Assembly: GCF_024199905.1 (NCBI RefSeq)
Contig: NZ_JANAFB010000007.1
Coordinates: 1 to 64,000 of the forward strand
Source: Rothia santali
Lineage (GTDB): Bacteria; Actinomycetota; Actinomycetes; Actinomycetales; Micrococcaceae
Reading direction: 5' to 3'
DNA: 64,000 nucleotides
Each line of letters starts with the position of its first letter. Position 1 is the stretch's first letter. The notes under the pieces are model-generated. The model had not been told where the DNA came from. It ran no database searches and saw nothing but the letters and a program-made list of their open reading frames with translations. The position numbers and the translations under genes were made by a program. Positions 39,120 through 52,043 of the stretch are shown piece after piece.

Positions 39120-39671
39120 ATGCACGAATCCTCCACCCCCACCGCGGACCGCGCGGTCGCCCGTACCATCGAGCGGGTCTGCGCGGTGATCCCCGACTAC
39201 CCCGAGCCCGGCGTCGTCTTCCGCGACCTCACGCCGCTGTTCGCCAACGGGGCCGCGTTCCGCGAGACGATCGACGCGCTGCTGCAGCAGTTCGAGGGCA
39301 GCTACGACGTGATCGCGGGCGTCGAGGCGCGCGGCTTCCTCCTGGCCTCGGCCGCGGCCTACGCCGCCGGCGTCGGGGTCATGCCGGTGCGGAAGCAGGG
39401 CAAGCTGCCCCGGGACACCTACGCGGAGTCCTACCAGCTCGAGTACGGGACCGCGACCCTGGAGATCCACCGCGACGACGTCCCCGCGGGCAGCCGCGTC
39501 CTGATCCTGGACGACGTGCTCGCGACCGGCGGGACCCTCGCGGCGACCACCCGCCTGATGGAGCGCGCGGAGCTCTCGGTGGCCGGGATCGGCGTCGTCA
39601 TGGAGCTCGACGGGCTCGGCGGGCGCGAGACCCTGCGGGGGCAGCGGGTCAGCGCGCTGTACACCGCCTAG
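39120..39671 (+). CDS. apt: Adenine phosphoribosyltransferase
   Basis: 183 residues. Salvages adenine to AMP with PRPP. The PRPP-binding motif is VLILDDVLATGGTLAATT near residue 120; earlier blocks are IPDYPEPGVVFRDLTPLF and GVEARGFLLASA. Start chosen at the ATG with GGAAG about 9 nt upstream. A plausible -10 (TACCCT/TATTGT) lies near 39058-39068. HelD follows after 53 bp. Confidence 0.93.
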   Translation: MHESSTPTADRAVARTIERVCAVIPDYPEPGVVFRDLTPLFANGAAFRETIDALLQQFEGSYDVIAGVEARGFLLASAAAYAAGVGVMPVRKQGKLPRDTYAESYQLEYGTATLEIHRDDVPAGSRVLILDDVLATGGTLAATTRLMERAELSVAGIGVVMELDGLGGRETLRGQRVSALYTA

Positions 39672-39724
39672 GCCCCGCCACCGTCCCCCTCACCTCACCT
39701 TCGTCACAGAGGAACGCACACCCC

Positions 39725-42058
39725 ATGTCTGACATCGCCGACACCACCTCCAGCGCCGTCTTCGAGGACAGCGAGCAGCGACTCGAGCAGGAGACCCGCG
39801 AGCGGCAGCTCGAGGAGGCCCTGGCCCACGAGCGCGCCTACGTCGACCGGCTCTACGACCGGCTGGAGGTGGTCCGCGAGGAGACCCGCGAGAAGCTGGC
39901 CCAGGTGCGCCGCGACGCCCCGGGCGGCAGCCACCAGAACCGCTCCGAGCGGGACGCCTACGCGACCCACTACGAGGACCGCCTCGCCCAGCTCGACGCC
40001 GTGGACCACCGCCTGGTCTTCGGTCGCCTCGACCTCGACGACGCCTCGACCCGCTACATCGGCCGCATCGGGCTGGCCGACGCCGACTACGAGCGGCTCA
40101 TGGTCGACTGGCGCGCCCCCGAGGCCGGCACCTTCTACCAGGCCACGGCGTTCGACCGCCAGGGCGTGCAGCGCCGCCGCCACCTCATCCTGGAGCGCCG
40201 GACCCTGCGCAACATCGAGGACGACGTGCTGGACCCCGACTTCCTGGACGGCGAGGAGGTCCTGCACGGGGAGGGCGCGCTGCTGGCCGCCCTGAACCGC
40301 AAGCGCACGGGCCGCATGGGGGACATCGTGGCGACGATCCAGGCCGAGCAGGACCGGATCATCCGCTCCGAGCTGCCCGGCGTCCACGTCGTCCAGGGCG
40401 GGCCCGGCACGGGCAAGACCGCCGTGGCCCTGCACCGCGCGGCGTACCTGCTCTACACCAACCGGGAGCGGCTGCAGAAGTCCGGCGTGCTGGTGGTGGG
40501 GCCCTCGACGTCGTTCATGTGGTACATCGAGCGGGTGCTGCCCTCGCTGGGCGAGACCGGCGTCGTCATGTCCTCGCTGGCCACGCTGTACCCGGGCATC
40601 CACGCGGTGGCGGAGCGCGACGTCGACGTCGCCCGGCTCAAGGGCTCGCTCGCCATGGTGGAGGTCGTCAAGCGCGCGGTCGCCGACCGGCAGAAGGTCC
40701 CGGAGCGGACCCAGCGCCTGCGGGTCGACTCCTCGACCGTCGAGCTGACCCCCCAGCAGGTCCGGCACGCCCGGGACCGCGCCCGCGCCACGGGCAAGCC
40801 TCACAACCAGGCGCGCGAGACGTTCGTCAAGATCCTGGTCGGCCAGCTCGCCGACCAGCTGGAGCGGCAGCTCAACGAGTCCAGCGGCAACGACACCGAC
40901 CGGCCCTACCTGGTCGAGGACGTGCGGCAGTCGCGGGACGTGCGCGTGGCGCTGAACCTGGCGTGGATGCCGCTGCGCGCCGAGACGCTGGTCGGGGACC
41001 TGTTCGGCAAGCGGCACTACCTGACCTCGGCCGCGCCCTGGCTCGAGGACGCGCAGGTCGAGGCGATGCTGCGCGAGCCGGGCGCGCCGTTCACCGAGGC
41101 CGACGTGCCGCTGCTGGACGAGGCCGCCGAGCTGCTGGGCGACTTCGAGGCGGCGGTCGGTCACGCCGCGGCCCGGGCGGCGGCCGAGCACTCCGCGAAC
41201 CTGGAGAACGCCACCAAGGCGCTGGAGAACGTGGACGCGCAGCTCGAGGAGTTCGGCGTCAACGGCGTCGTGACCGCCGAGATGCTGGCCGGGATGAACC
41301 GGACGGGCGCCGCGCGGATGACCGCGGCCGAGGCGGCGACCTCCGACCGGACGTGGGCCTACGGGCACGTGGTGGTCGACGAGGCGCAGGAGCTCTCGCC
41401 CATGCAGTGGCGGCTGCTGATGCGGCGCTGCCCCATGAAGTCGTTCACGATCGTGGGCGACATCGCCCAGGCCTCCGCGGCGGCCGCCTCGGCGAGCTGG
41501 GACGAGGCCCTGGAGCCCTTCCTGGGCGGACGGTTCCAGCTGGACGAGCTGACGGTCAACTACCGCACGCCCGCGCAGATCTCCGAGGCCGCGGTCTCGA
41601 TGGCGCGGGCCGCGGGGCTGGAGGTCTCCGCGCCGCGCGCGGTCCGCGAGGGGGAGTGGGCTCCCCGGGTGGTCCGTACGGACGACGTCGCGGCCGCGGT
41701 GGCCCGCAGCGTCGCCGAGGATCTCTCGATCGTGGCCGGCGGGCTGATCGGCGTGATCGCGGCCGAGCCGGAGTACGCCGCGGTCGCCCGGGCGGTGACC
41801 GAGGCGCACCGCGAGGTGGTCGGCAGCAGCGAGACGGCCCTGGAGCGCCAGGTCCTGGTCCTCACCCCGTGGGAGGCCAAGGGCCTGGAGTTCGACGCCG
41901 TGGTCATCGCCGAGCCGGCGTCGGTGATCCGGGCGGCGCGCGGCGTCGTGGGCGACCTGTACGTGAGCATGACCCGGCCGACCCAGCGGCTCACCATGGT
42001 GTGCGCCGAGGAGGTGCCCGCCGGCCTGGAGGAGTGGGCCGAGGACGGGCGCGCGTGA
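39725..42058 (+). CDS. HelD-type RNA polymerase-associated helicase-like ATPase
   Basis: 777 residues of the UvrD/Rep-like HelD family. The N-terminal arm is a predicted coiled coil (residues 15-70, Glu/Arg-rich). Walker A is QGGPGTGKTAVALHRAAYL near 227, the Walker B/DEAQ box is HVVVDEAQELSPMQW near 551, and late SF1 motifs are NYRTPAQI, VLTPWEAKGLEFDAVVI and YVSMTRPTQRL. HelD proteins bind RNA polymerase through an N-terminal arm and clear it from DNA. Some actinobacterial members (HelR) also give rifampicin tolerance by displacing the drug; whether this one does cannot be told. It lies upstream of tyrS and 2 kb from the rRNA operon. Confidence 0.88.
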   Translation: MSDIADTTSSAVFEDSEQRLEQETRERQLEEALAHERAYVDRLYDRLEVVREETREKLAQVRRDAPGGSHQNRSERDAYATHYEDRLAQLDAVDHRLVFGRLDLDDASTRYIGRIGLADADYERLMVDWRAPEAGTFYQATAFDRQGVQRRRHLILERRTLRNIEDDVLDPDFLDGEEVLHGEGALLAALNRKRTGRMGDIVATIQAEQDRIIRSELPGVHVVQGGPGTGKTAVALHRAAYLLYTNRERLQKSGVLVVGPSTSFMWYIERVLPSLGETGVVMSSLATLYPGIHAVAERDVDVARLKGSLAMVEVVKRAVADRQKVPERTQRLRVDSSTVELTPQQVRHARDRARATGKPHNQARETFVKILVGQLADQLERQLNESSGNDTDRPYLVEDVRQSRDVRVALNLAWMPLRAETLVGDLFGKRHYLTSAAPWLEDAQVEAMLREPGAPFTEADVPLLDEAAELLGDFEAAVGHAAARAAAEHSANLENATKALENVDAQLEEFGVNGVVTAEMLAGMNRTGAARMTAAEAATSDRTWAYGHVVVDEAQELSPMQWRLLMRRCPMKSFTIVGDIAQASAAAASASWDEALEPFLGGRFQLDELTVNYRTPAQISEAAVSMARAAGLEVSAPRAVREGEWAPRVVRTDDVAAAVARSVAEDLSIVAGGLIGVIAAEPEYAAVARAVTEAHREVVGSSETALERQVLVLTPWEAKGLEFDAVVIAEPASVIRAARGVVGDLYVSMTRPTQRLTMVCAEEVPAGLEEWAEDGRA

Positions 42059-42086
42059 TGCGCCGGGCCGGGGGAGCGGCGGGTGA

Positions 42087-42092
42087 TAGCCT
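42087..42092 (+). promoter_or_regulatory. -10 element of a leaderless tyrS promoter
   Basis: TAGCCT sits 7 nt before the GTG at 42100 with no Shine-Dalgarno between. Confidence 0.6.
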
Positions 42093-42099
42093 GAACCCC

Positions 42100-43428
42100 G
42101 TGACGGAGAATCAGGTGATCGAAGCGGTCCACGGGCTCGACGAGCAGTCCAACGACCCGAGCTTTGCGAATGTGTGGCAGGAACTGCAGTGGCGTGGTCT
42201 GGTCCACGTCTCGACCGACGTCGAGGCGCTGGAGAGGACCCTGAGCGAGCAGAGGATCACTTACTACTGCGGATTCGACCCCACCGCCGCCTCCCTGCAC
42301 CTGGGGCACCTGGTCCAGCTGCTGCTGATGCGCCGGCTCCAGCTCGCGGGGCACAGCCCGCTGGGGCTGGTCGGCGGGTCCACCGGCCTGATCGGGGACC
42401 CGCGCCAGACGTCGGAGCGCTCGCTGAACTCCCGCGAGGTCGTGGCCGAGTGGGTCGATTCCCTGCGGGGCCAGGTGCAGCGCTTCCTCTCCTTCGAGGG
42501 GGAGAACGCCGCGCGCATGGTCAACAACCTCGACTGGACCGGCGGGCTCTCGGCCATCGACTTCCTGCGCGAGATCGGCAAGAACTTCCGCGTGGGCACC
42601 ATGGTCAAGAAGGAGATCGTGGCCAAGCGGCTCCACTCGGACGAGGGCATCTCCTACACGGAGTTCAGCTACCAGATCCTGCAGGGCCTCGACTACCTGG
42701 AGCTCTACCGCCAGTACGACTGCGTCCTGCAGACCGGCGGCTCGGACCAGTGGGGCAACCTCACCTCCGGGACCGAGCTGGTCCGCAAGGTCGAGGGCCG
42801 CCATGTCCACGCGATCGGCACGCCGCTGATCACCAACGCCGACGGCACCAAGTTCGGCAAGTCCGAGGGCAACGCCGTCTGGCTGGACCCCGAGCTCACC
42901 TCGCCCTACGCCTTCTACCAGTTCTGGCTCAACACCGCCGACGCCGACGTCGTCGACCGCCTCAAGGTCTTCACCTTCAAGAGCCGCGCCGAGATCGACG
43001 AGTTGCAGCGGCGCACGGAGGAGGAGCCGTTCCGGCGGGAGGCCCAGCGCCAGCTGGCCTACGACGTCTGCTCGCTGGTGCACGGCGTCGAGGCCACGGA
43101 GAACGTCATCGAGGCGTCCAACGCGCTCTTCGGCCGCGGCGACTTCGGTGCGCTCGACGAGCCGACGCTGGTCGCGGCGACGGCGGAGCTGCCGCACGCC
43201 CGGGTCCAGGGGGAGGACCTCTCGCTGGTCGACCTGCTGGTGGCCACCGGCCTGTGCGAGTCGAAGTCGGCGGCCCGGCGCACCCTCAAGGAGGGTGGCG
43301 CCTCCGTCAACAACCGCAAGGTGCAGGGGGAGGACGCCGTGATCGGTTCCGAGGACCTGCTGCACGGCGCGTACGTGATCCTGCGGCGCGGGAAGAAGAA
43401 CCTGGCCGTGGTGACGGTCGGCGACTAG
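42100..43428 (+). CDS. tyrS: Tyrosine--tRNA ligase
   Basis: 442 residues, class I synthetase. The HIGH-type motif is in PTAASLHLGHLVQLL near residue 65; the Tyr-binding YQILQGLDYLELY and QTGGSDQWGNL follow; the KMSKS-type loop is DGTKFGKSEGNAVWL near 245. The C-terminal S4-like RNA-binding domain (LVDLLVATGLCESKSAARRT to the end) binds tRNA(Tyr). GTG start and leaderless -10. A strong terminator follows, so it is a single-gene unit before the rRNA operon. Confidence 0.97.
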   Translation: MTENQVIEAVHGLDEQSNDPSFANVWQELQWRGLVHVSTDVEALERTLSEQRITYYCGFDPTAASLHLGHLVQLLLMRRLQLAGHSPLGLVGGSTGLIGDPRQTSERSLNSREVVAEWVDSLRGQVQRFLSFEGENAARMVNNLDWTGGLSAIDFLREIGKNFRVGTMVKKEIVAKRLHSDEGISYTEFSYQILQGLDYLELYRQYDCVLQTGGSDQWGNLTSGTELVRKVEGRHVHAIGTPLITNADGTKFGKSEGNAVWLDPELTSPYAFYQFWLNTADADVVDRLKVFTFKSRAEIDELQRRTEEEPFRREAQRQLAYDVCSLVHGVEATENVIEASNALFGRGDFGALDEPTLVAATAELPHARVQGEDLSLVDLLVATGLCESKSAARRTLKEGGASVNNRKVQGEDAVIGSEDLLHGAYVILRRGKKNLAVVTVGD

Positions 43429-43444
43429 AGCCCCGCGGCGGCGG

Positions 43445-43478
43445 AAGGCCCGGAATCCCCCTGGGGGTTCCGGGCCTT
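43445..43478 (+). terminator. tyrS terminator
   Basis: Perfect 11-bp stem (43445-43455 with 43468-43478) with further inner pairing of C and G runs, followed by TTTC. Lies 16 bp after the tyrS stop. Confidence 0.8.
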
Positions 43479-43533
43479 TCGCGTCCCGGCGAAGCGTCGC
43501 TCAGAGCTGTGATCTGTTTCATGGTTATCCGAG

Positions 43534-43562
43534 TTGCGGGCCCGGTGGGTGGTGTGTAGAGT
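43534..43562 (+). promoter_or_regulatory. rRNA operon promoter P1
   Basis: TTGCGG (43534) and TAGAGT (43557) with a 17-bp spacer, just after the tyrS terminator and about 600 bp upstream of 16S rRNA. Confidence 0.55.
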
Positions 43563-43814
43563 TCTACGAGTCGCCGCGGGGCAAACGCTTCGAAGGGCCG
43601 ACATCGGATCTGGTGTTCACCGGTTTCCCGCAGCTTTTTCCCTCGTGGAATAGGTGGTGTGGGGGATGGGTGGGCACGGGTTCTCATCTGAAAAGTGCTG
43701 GGCCTTGTGTCAAGGTGTCTGTCTGGTCAGGTGTGGTGCTGTTTCGCTGGGAAGCCGTGGTGCTTCTTGGGTGGGGTGGTGTCGTGCCGGATCGGGCGGG
43801 TGCGGATGGCGGGT
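43563..43814 (+). other. Non-coding rRNA operon upstream region
   Basis: Together with the stretch to 44162 this forms about 730 bp without a credible gene between tyrS and 16S. It is G/T-rich and lower in GC than the flanks. Short open frames (for example 43613-43912, rich in Trp and Gly) have no Shine-Dalgarno and no family resemblance, so I read it as transcribed leader and spacer. Confidence 0.6.
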
Positions 43815-43844
43815 TTGCACGGTGGGGATCGGGTCTGGTAGACT
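43815..43844 (+). promoter_or_regulatory. rRNA operon promoter P2
   Basis: TTGCAC (43815) and TAGACT (43839) with an 18-bp spacer, about 320 bp upstream of 16S rRNA. Confidence 0.65.
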
Positions 43845-43982
43845 TGAGAAGTTGCCGCGATGATGGTGACGATGTAGGATTGACAACCGGTTCTCCGGTA
43901 TCGAGACGATGATCTTTTGGGATGCTTCCTTCTTCTTTGTGAAGGGTTTCTCGGGGTGGTTTCGGTGTGCGGGGTTCGAGTG

Positions 43983-44010
43983 GTTTGTTGTTTGAGAACT
44001 CAATAGTGTG
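43983..44010 (+). promoter_or_regulatory. rrn leader antitermination-like element (copy 1)
   Basis: TTGTTGTTTGAGAACTCAAT recurs almost exactly in the 16S-23S spacer (45980-46007, TTGAGAACTATATAG). Repeated TTGAGAACT elements before 16S and before 23S are the usual layout of boxA-type rRNA antitermination signals in actinobacteria. Confidence 0.6.
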
Positions 44011-44052
44011 CTTTGTTCATTTGATGCTTGTACCAAATTTATTTATTGGTGA

Positions 44053-44119
44053 ATAACCTCTTGGTTATCAGCATTCAAATGATCGTCGGTCTGCGGTTAC
44101 CCCGTAACCGTGATCGACG
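44053..44119 (+). promoter_or_regulatory. Two hairpins in the 16S leader
   Basis: ATAACC-tctt-GGTTAT (44053-44068) and CGGTTAC-ccc-GTAACCG (44094-44110, extended by CGTCG/CGACG at 44084-44088 and 44115-44119). Probably part of the rRNA processing structure. Confidence 0.5.
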
Positions 44120-44162
44120 TGTTTATTTATGTTGAGTCCAGGGTATTCATGCTTTTTGTTTT

Positions 44163-49280
<5,118 letters not shown>

Positions 49281-49379
49281 CATTTTTTTCAGGTTGGTGG
49301 GTATGTCATGGTTGGTGTTCGCGTTCACTGTATGGTTTTGGGATAACAACCCTGAGTGGGGGTGTTGATCTTCATAGGT

Positions 49380-49500
49380 TTTTCGGTGGTTTTGGCCAGA
49401 GGGGTACACCCGGTCCCTTTCCGAACCCGGTCGTTAAGGCTCTGTGCGCCGATGGTACTGCACCCGGAAGGTGTGTGGGAGAGTAGGACACCGCCGAAAA
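49380..49500 (+). rRNA. 5S ribosomal RNA
   Basis: About 120 nt with TTTCGGTGG at the 5' end, the TTCCGAACCCGG loop, CGCCGATGGTACTGC, and GGGAGAGTAGGACACCGCC at the 3' end. The termini TTTCGGTGG and CCGCCGAAA pair as helix I. It lies about 100 bp after 23S rRNA, completing a 16S-23S-5S operon. Confidence 0.95.
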
Positions 49501-49511
49501 TATTTTTCCTG

Positions 49512-49581
49512 GGAGGGGGGAGTGGGAGTCGTTTCATCCGCGGTGGCGGGTGGGGTGGCTTCGACTCCCCCCTCCTTTTTT
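49512..49581 (+). terminator. Intrinsic terminator of the rRNA operon
   Basis: Perfect 12-bp stem (49512-49523 with 49564-49575) closing a 40-nt loop and followed by TTTTTT at 49576-49581, 11 bp after 5S. One of the few classical T-run terminators in the window. Confidence 0.85.
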
Positions 49582-49798
49582 CATGCCCAGAGATCGGGGT
49601 GGGGCCCGACCTGAGCGGCACCCCTACCGGGGCTTCGATGCCCTGGTGTGGCGGAAGCGCAGGCGCGAATATGCGCCGGGGGTGGCGCGCCGTCGTCACC
49701 GTGGTCGTGTCTGCGAGGACAGCCTCCACAGCTCGTCCTCGCCCCTGGGCATCAGCGATCAATCTTCTGTGGTTCGTCTGCCAGCGGACGGTTCCGTG
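49582..49798 (+). other. Spacer downstream of rrn, no gene recognised
   Basis: About 215 bp between the rrn terminator and the next promoter. An open frame beginning near 49583 (Arg/Gly-rich) has no Shine-Dalgarno and no known family, so I do not call it. Confidence 0.5.
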
Positions 49799-49827
49799 TT
49801 GGGCTGCCACGACGAGTTTCGTAGAAT
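49799..49827 (+). promoter_or_regulatory. Promoter of the TPR-like gene
   Basis: TTGGGC (49799) and TAGAAT (49822) with a 17-bp spacer, giving a leader of about 85 nt before the TTG start codon. Confidence 0.6.
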
Positions 49828-49852
49828 GACTCAGAAGCCATCATGGCGGGCC

Positions 49853-49884
49853 GGGCCGGTCGTCCCTCGTGGGACCACCGGCCC
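49853..49884 (+). promoter_or_regulatory. Hairpin in the leader of the TPR-like gene
   Basis: GGGCCGGT pairs with ACCGGCCC, with inner TCCC/GGGA pairing. It lies in the 5' UTR ending 19 bp before the AAGGAGA ribosome site. It could protect or regulate the message; no T-run. Confidence 0.45.
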
Positions 49885-49916
49885 TTCGTCACACATCTAC
49901 ATCAAGGAGAATCAGC

Positions 49917-52043
49917 TTGGCTGAGCACGATCGTCGCGACGGTGGACGGCGCGATCCGAGGGACCGCGACCGGAGGTCGGGGGACCGGCCGAACGACCGA
50001 CGTCGTGAGGGGGGACCGGGGGACCGCCGCGACGATCGAGGAGGACCGGGCCGCGGACGCCGGGAAGACTCGCGCGGGGATCAGGCGCGTGGATACAGGC
50101 GTCGCGACGACGACTCACGTGGATACCGCGGCCGTGATGACCGTCGGGACGACCGGTCGGCTGATCGACGCGATGGATACCGCGACGATCGACGTGGTGG
50201 ATATCGCGGCGATCGTTACGGCCGAGACGATCGCGCCGCGGGCGGAGGACAGCGCCGCGATGATCGCGGCGGCCGCGGTGGAGAGCGTCAGGAACGGCCC
50301 TACCGCGACGACCGGGGTTCGCGCGGTGGGTACCGCGAGGATCGCCCGAAGCGTTTCGCCCGGGACGATAGTCGCGGGCGCGATGATCGGGGTGGCGACC
50401 GGGGCGGCTACCGTGGAGATCGAGGTAGCGAGCGCGGCGGTTACCGCGATGACCGGGGTGGTTACCGTGGTGACCGGCGTGACGATCGTCCTCAGCGTCG
50501 TGACCGCGATGACCGCGGGTTCCGCGCGCGCGACGATCGCGACGGGTTCCGCGGCGGCCGTGACCAGGGACAGCGACGAGACGACCGCTCGTCCGGTGGG
50601 TTCCGTGAGGATCGACGTGGCGGCGGTGACCGTGGTGGGTTCCGTGACGATCGGCGTGGCGGGAACGACCGTGGCGGGTATCGTGACGATCGCGGCCGCG
50701 GCGGGGATCGGCGGGAGGCACGCGGGGACCGTCCGCGTGATGACCGGCGGCGCGACGACGACCGCGGCGGGTTCCGCGGGGACCGCCGGGACCGGCCGGG
50801 ACAGGACCGGGACCAGCGGGGGCATGCCCCTCGGGCCGGCCGTCCGGATCGCCCCGGCGCCCGTGAGGATCACCGCTCCCACCAGGACCGGGAGGGCTAC
50901 CGTCCCTCGCGTCCCAAGGCCCCCGAGATCGACGAGGAGGTCACCGGTCAGGAGCTGGACAAGAGCGTCAGCCGCGAGCTGAGCGTCCTCGAGCGCGACA
51001 ACGCCGTGCAGGTCTCCAAGCACCTCGTCATGGCCAGCCAGTACCTCGAGGTGGATCCCGAGTTCGCCCTCGAGCACGCCTTGGCCGCGGTGCGTCGCGG
51101 AGGTCGCGTCGCCGCCGTGCGCGAGGCCGCGGCCATCGCCGCCTACGTGGCCGAGCACTACGACGTCGCCCTGCGCGAGCTGCGCACCCATCGGCGCATG
51201 TCCGGCTCGAGCGAGCACCTGGCCCTGATCGTCGACTCCGAGCGCGCCCTCGGCCGCATCGAGAAGGCCCTCGAGACGGCCGCCGAGCCCACCGCCAGCA
51301 ACCTGGAGCCCGCGGAGAAGGTCGAGGTGGCCCTGGTGGTCTCCGGCATCCACCGGGACCGGGGCGACCTGACGAGCGCCCGGCGCGCACTGGAGATCCC
51401 CGAGCTGGACCGCAAGCGCGCGTTCGCCTACAGCCCCCGGCTCTTCCAGGCCTACTCCGATATCCTGGAGGAGCAGGGCCAGAGCCAGGACGCCCGCTCG
51501 TGGGCGCGCATGGCCGTGATCGCCGAGGCGGCCCTGGGCCAGGGCCAGTTCGAAGAGCCCGAGATCTACGAGATCGACGTCTTTCCCGACGACGAGCCGG
51601 AGGGACTGCCGCTAACCGACCCCGAGGAGGAGCCCATGAGCACCGAAGAATTCCAGCCCGACGAGGAGCAGACGATCGTTGACGGATTCGAGCCCGAGGA
51701 GCTGGCGACCGAGGAGATCCGCGCCGAGCTGGGCGACGTCGCCGACAAGTCGCTGCTCGAGGAGGAGAACCCCGGATCCCCCGACGCCACCGACGAGGCG
51801 GAGATCGAGGGCGACGTCGTGACCGAGGACGTCGCGGACGAGGGCTTCGGCTCCGACCTCGACGGCGACCCCGAGGAGCTGGAGGGCGACATCGTCCCCG
51901 AGGACGGGGAGGGCGAGCTCTACCCCGCCGACATGACCGGCGAGGACCCCGAGACCGAGCCCGTCCAGGAGATCGACGAGGAGACCGAGCAGTACCTCGA
52001 GGCGCTCGACGTCGAGGAGGAGGACGAAGACACCACCGCATGA
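49917..52043 (+). CDS. TPR-like protein with Arg/Asp/Gly-rich (RGG-like) N-terminus and acidic tail
   Basis: 708 residues in three parts. Residues 1-330 are low complexity, built from variants of DDRGGYRGDR and RDDRRGG, dense in Arg, Asp and Gly with periodic Tyr/Phe. Residues 335-547 are folded and helical (VSKHLVMASQYLEVDPEFAL, VALRELRTHRRMSGSSEHLA, FAYSPRLFQAYSDILEEQG), TPR-like, matching the conserved actinobacterial gene between tyrS and the HAD phosphatase (Rv1691 in mycobacteria). Residues 550-708 are strongly acidic. The TTG start with AAGGAGA is preferred because no ATG/GTG with a ribosome site exists. RGG-like tails in helicases and RNase E bind RNA, so an RNA or ribosome-linked role is a guess. 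Confidence 0.8.
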   Translation: MAEHDRRDGGRRDPRDRDRRSGDRPNDRRREGGPGDRRDDRGGPGRGRREDSRGDQARGYRRRDDDSRGYRGRDDRRDDRSADRRDGYRDDRRGGYRGDRYGRDDRAAGGGQRRDDRGGRGGERQERPYRDDRGSRGGYREDRPKRFARDDSRGRDDRGGDRGGYRGDRGSERGGYRDDRGGYRGDRRDDRPQRRDRDDRGFRARDDRDGFRGGRDQGQRRDDRSSGGFREDRRGGGDRGGFRDDRRGGNDRGGYRDDRGRGGDRREARGDRPRDDRRRDDDRGGFRGDRRDRPGQDRDQRGHAPRAGRPDRPGAREDHRSHQDREGYRPSRPKAPEIDEEVTGQELDKSVSRELSVLERDNAVQVSKHLVMASQYLEVDPEFALEHALAAVRRGGRVAAVREAAAIAAYVAEHYDVALRELRTHRRMSGSSEHLALIVDSERALGRIEKALETAAEPTASNLEPAEKVEVALVVSGIHRDRGDLTSARRALEIPELDRKRAFAYSPRLFQAYSDILEEQGQSQDARSWARMAVIAEAALGQGQFEEPEIYEIDVFPDDEPEGLPLTDPEEEPMSTEEFQPDEEQTIVDGFEPEELATEEIRAELGDVADKSLLEEENPGSPDATDEAEIEGDVVTEDVADEGFGSDLDGDPEELEGDIVPEDGEGELYPADMTGEDPETEPVQEIDEETEQYLEALDVEEEDEDTTA
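49950..50890 (+). repeat. Coding repeat region (RGG/DR-like)
   Basis: Degenerate tandem units of roughly 12-30 bp built on GACCGCGGNGG and GGTTACCGNGATGAC encode the Arg/Asp/Gly-rich N-terminus. The repeats keep several frames open on both strands, which gives long spurious ORFs. Confidence 0.7.

Noticed and set aside
43613-43912. Trp/Gly-rich open frame upstream of 16S rRNA
   Set aside because: No ribosome site or homology; overlaps the rRNA promoter P2 and leader.
49950-50890. Repeat array considered as CRISPR
   Set aside because: Units are degenerate, contiguous, in coding frame and lack unique spacers or nearby cas genes.
49912-51353. Long minus-strand and third-frame open frames over the Arg/Asp/Gly repeat region
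   Set aside because: Periodic codons keep all frames open; the products are Val/Thr/Ala or His/Arg repeats without a start signal. The frame ending at 52043 has a ribosome site, a conserved core and an overlap with the next gene.
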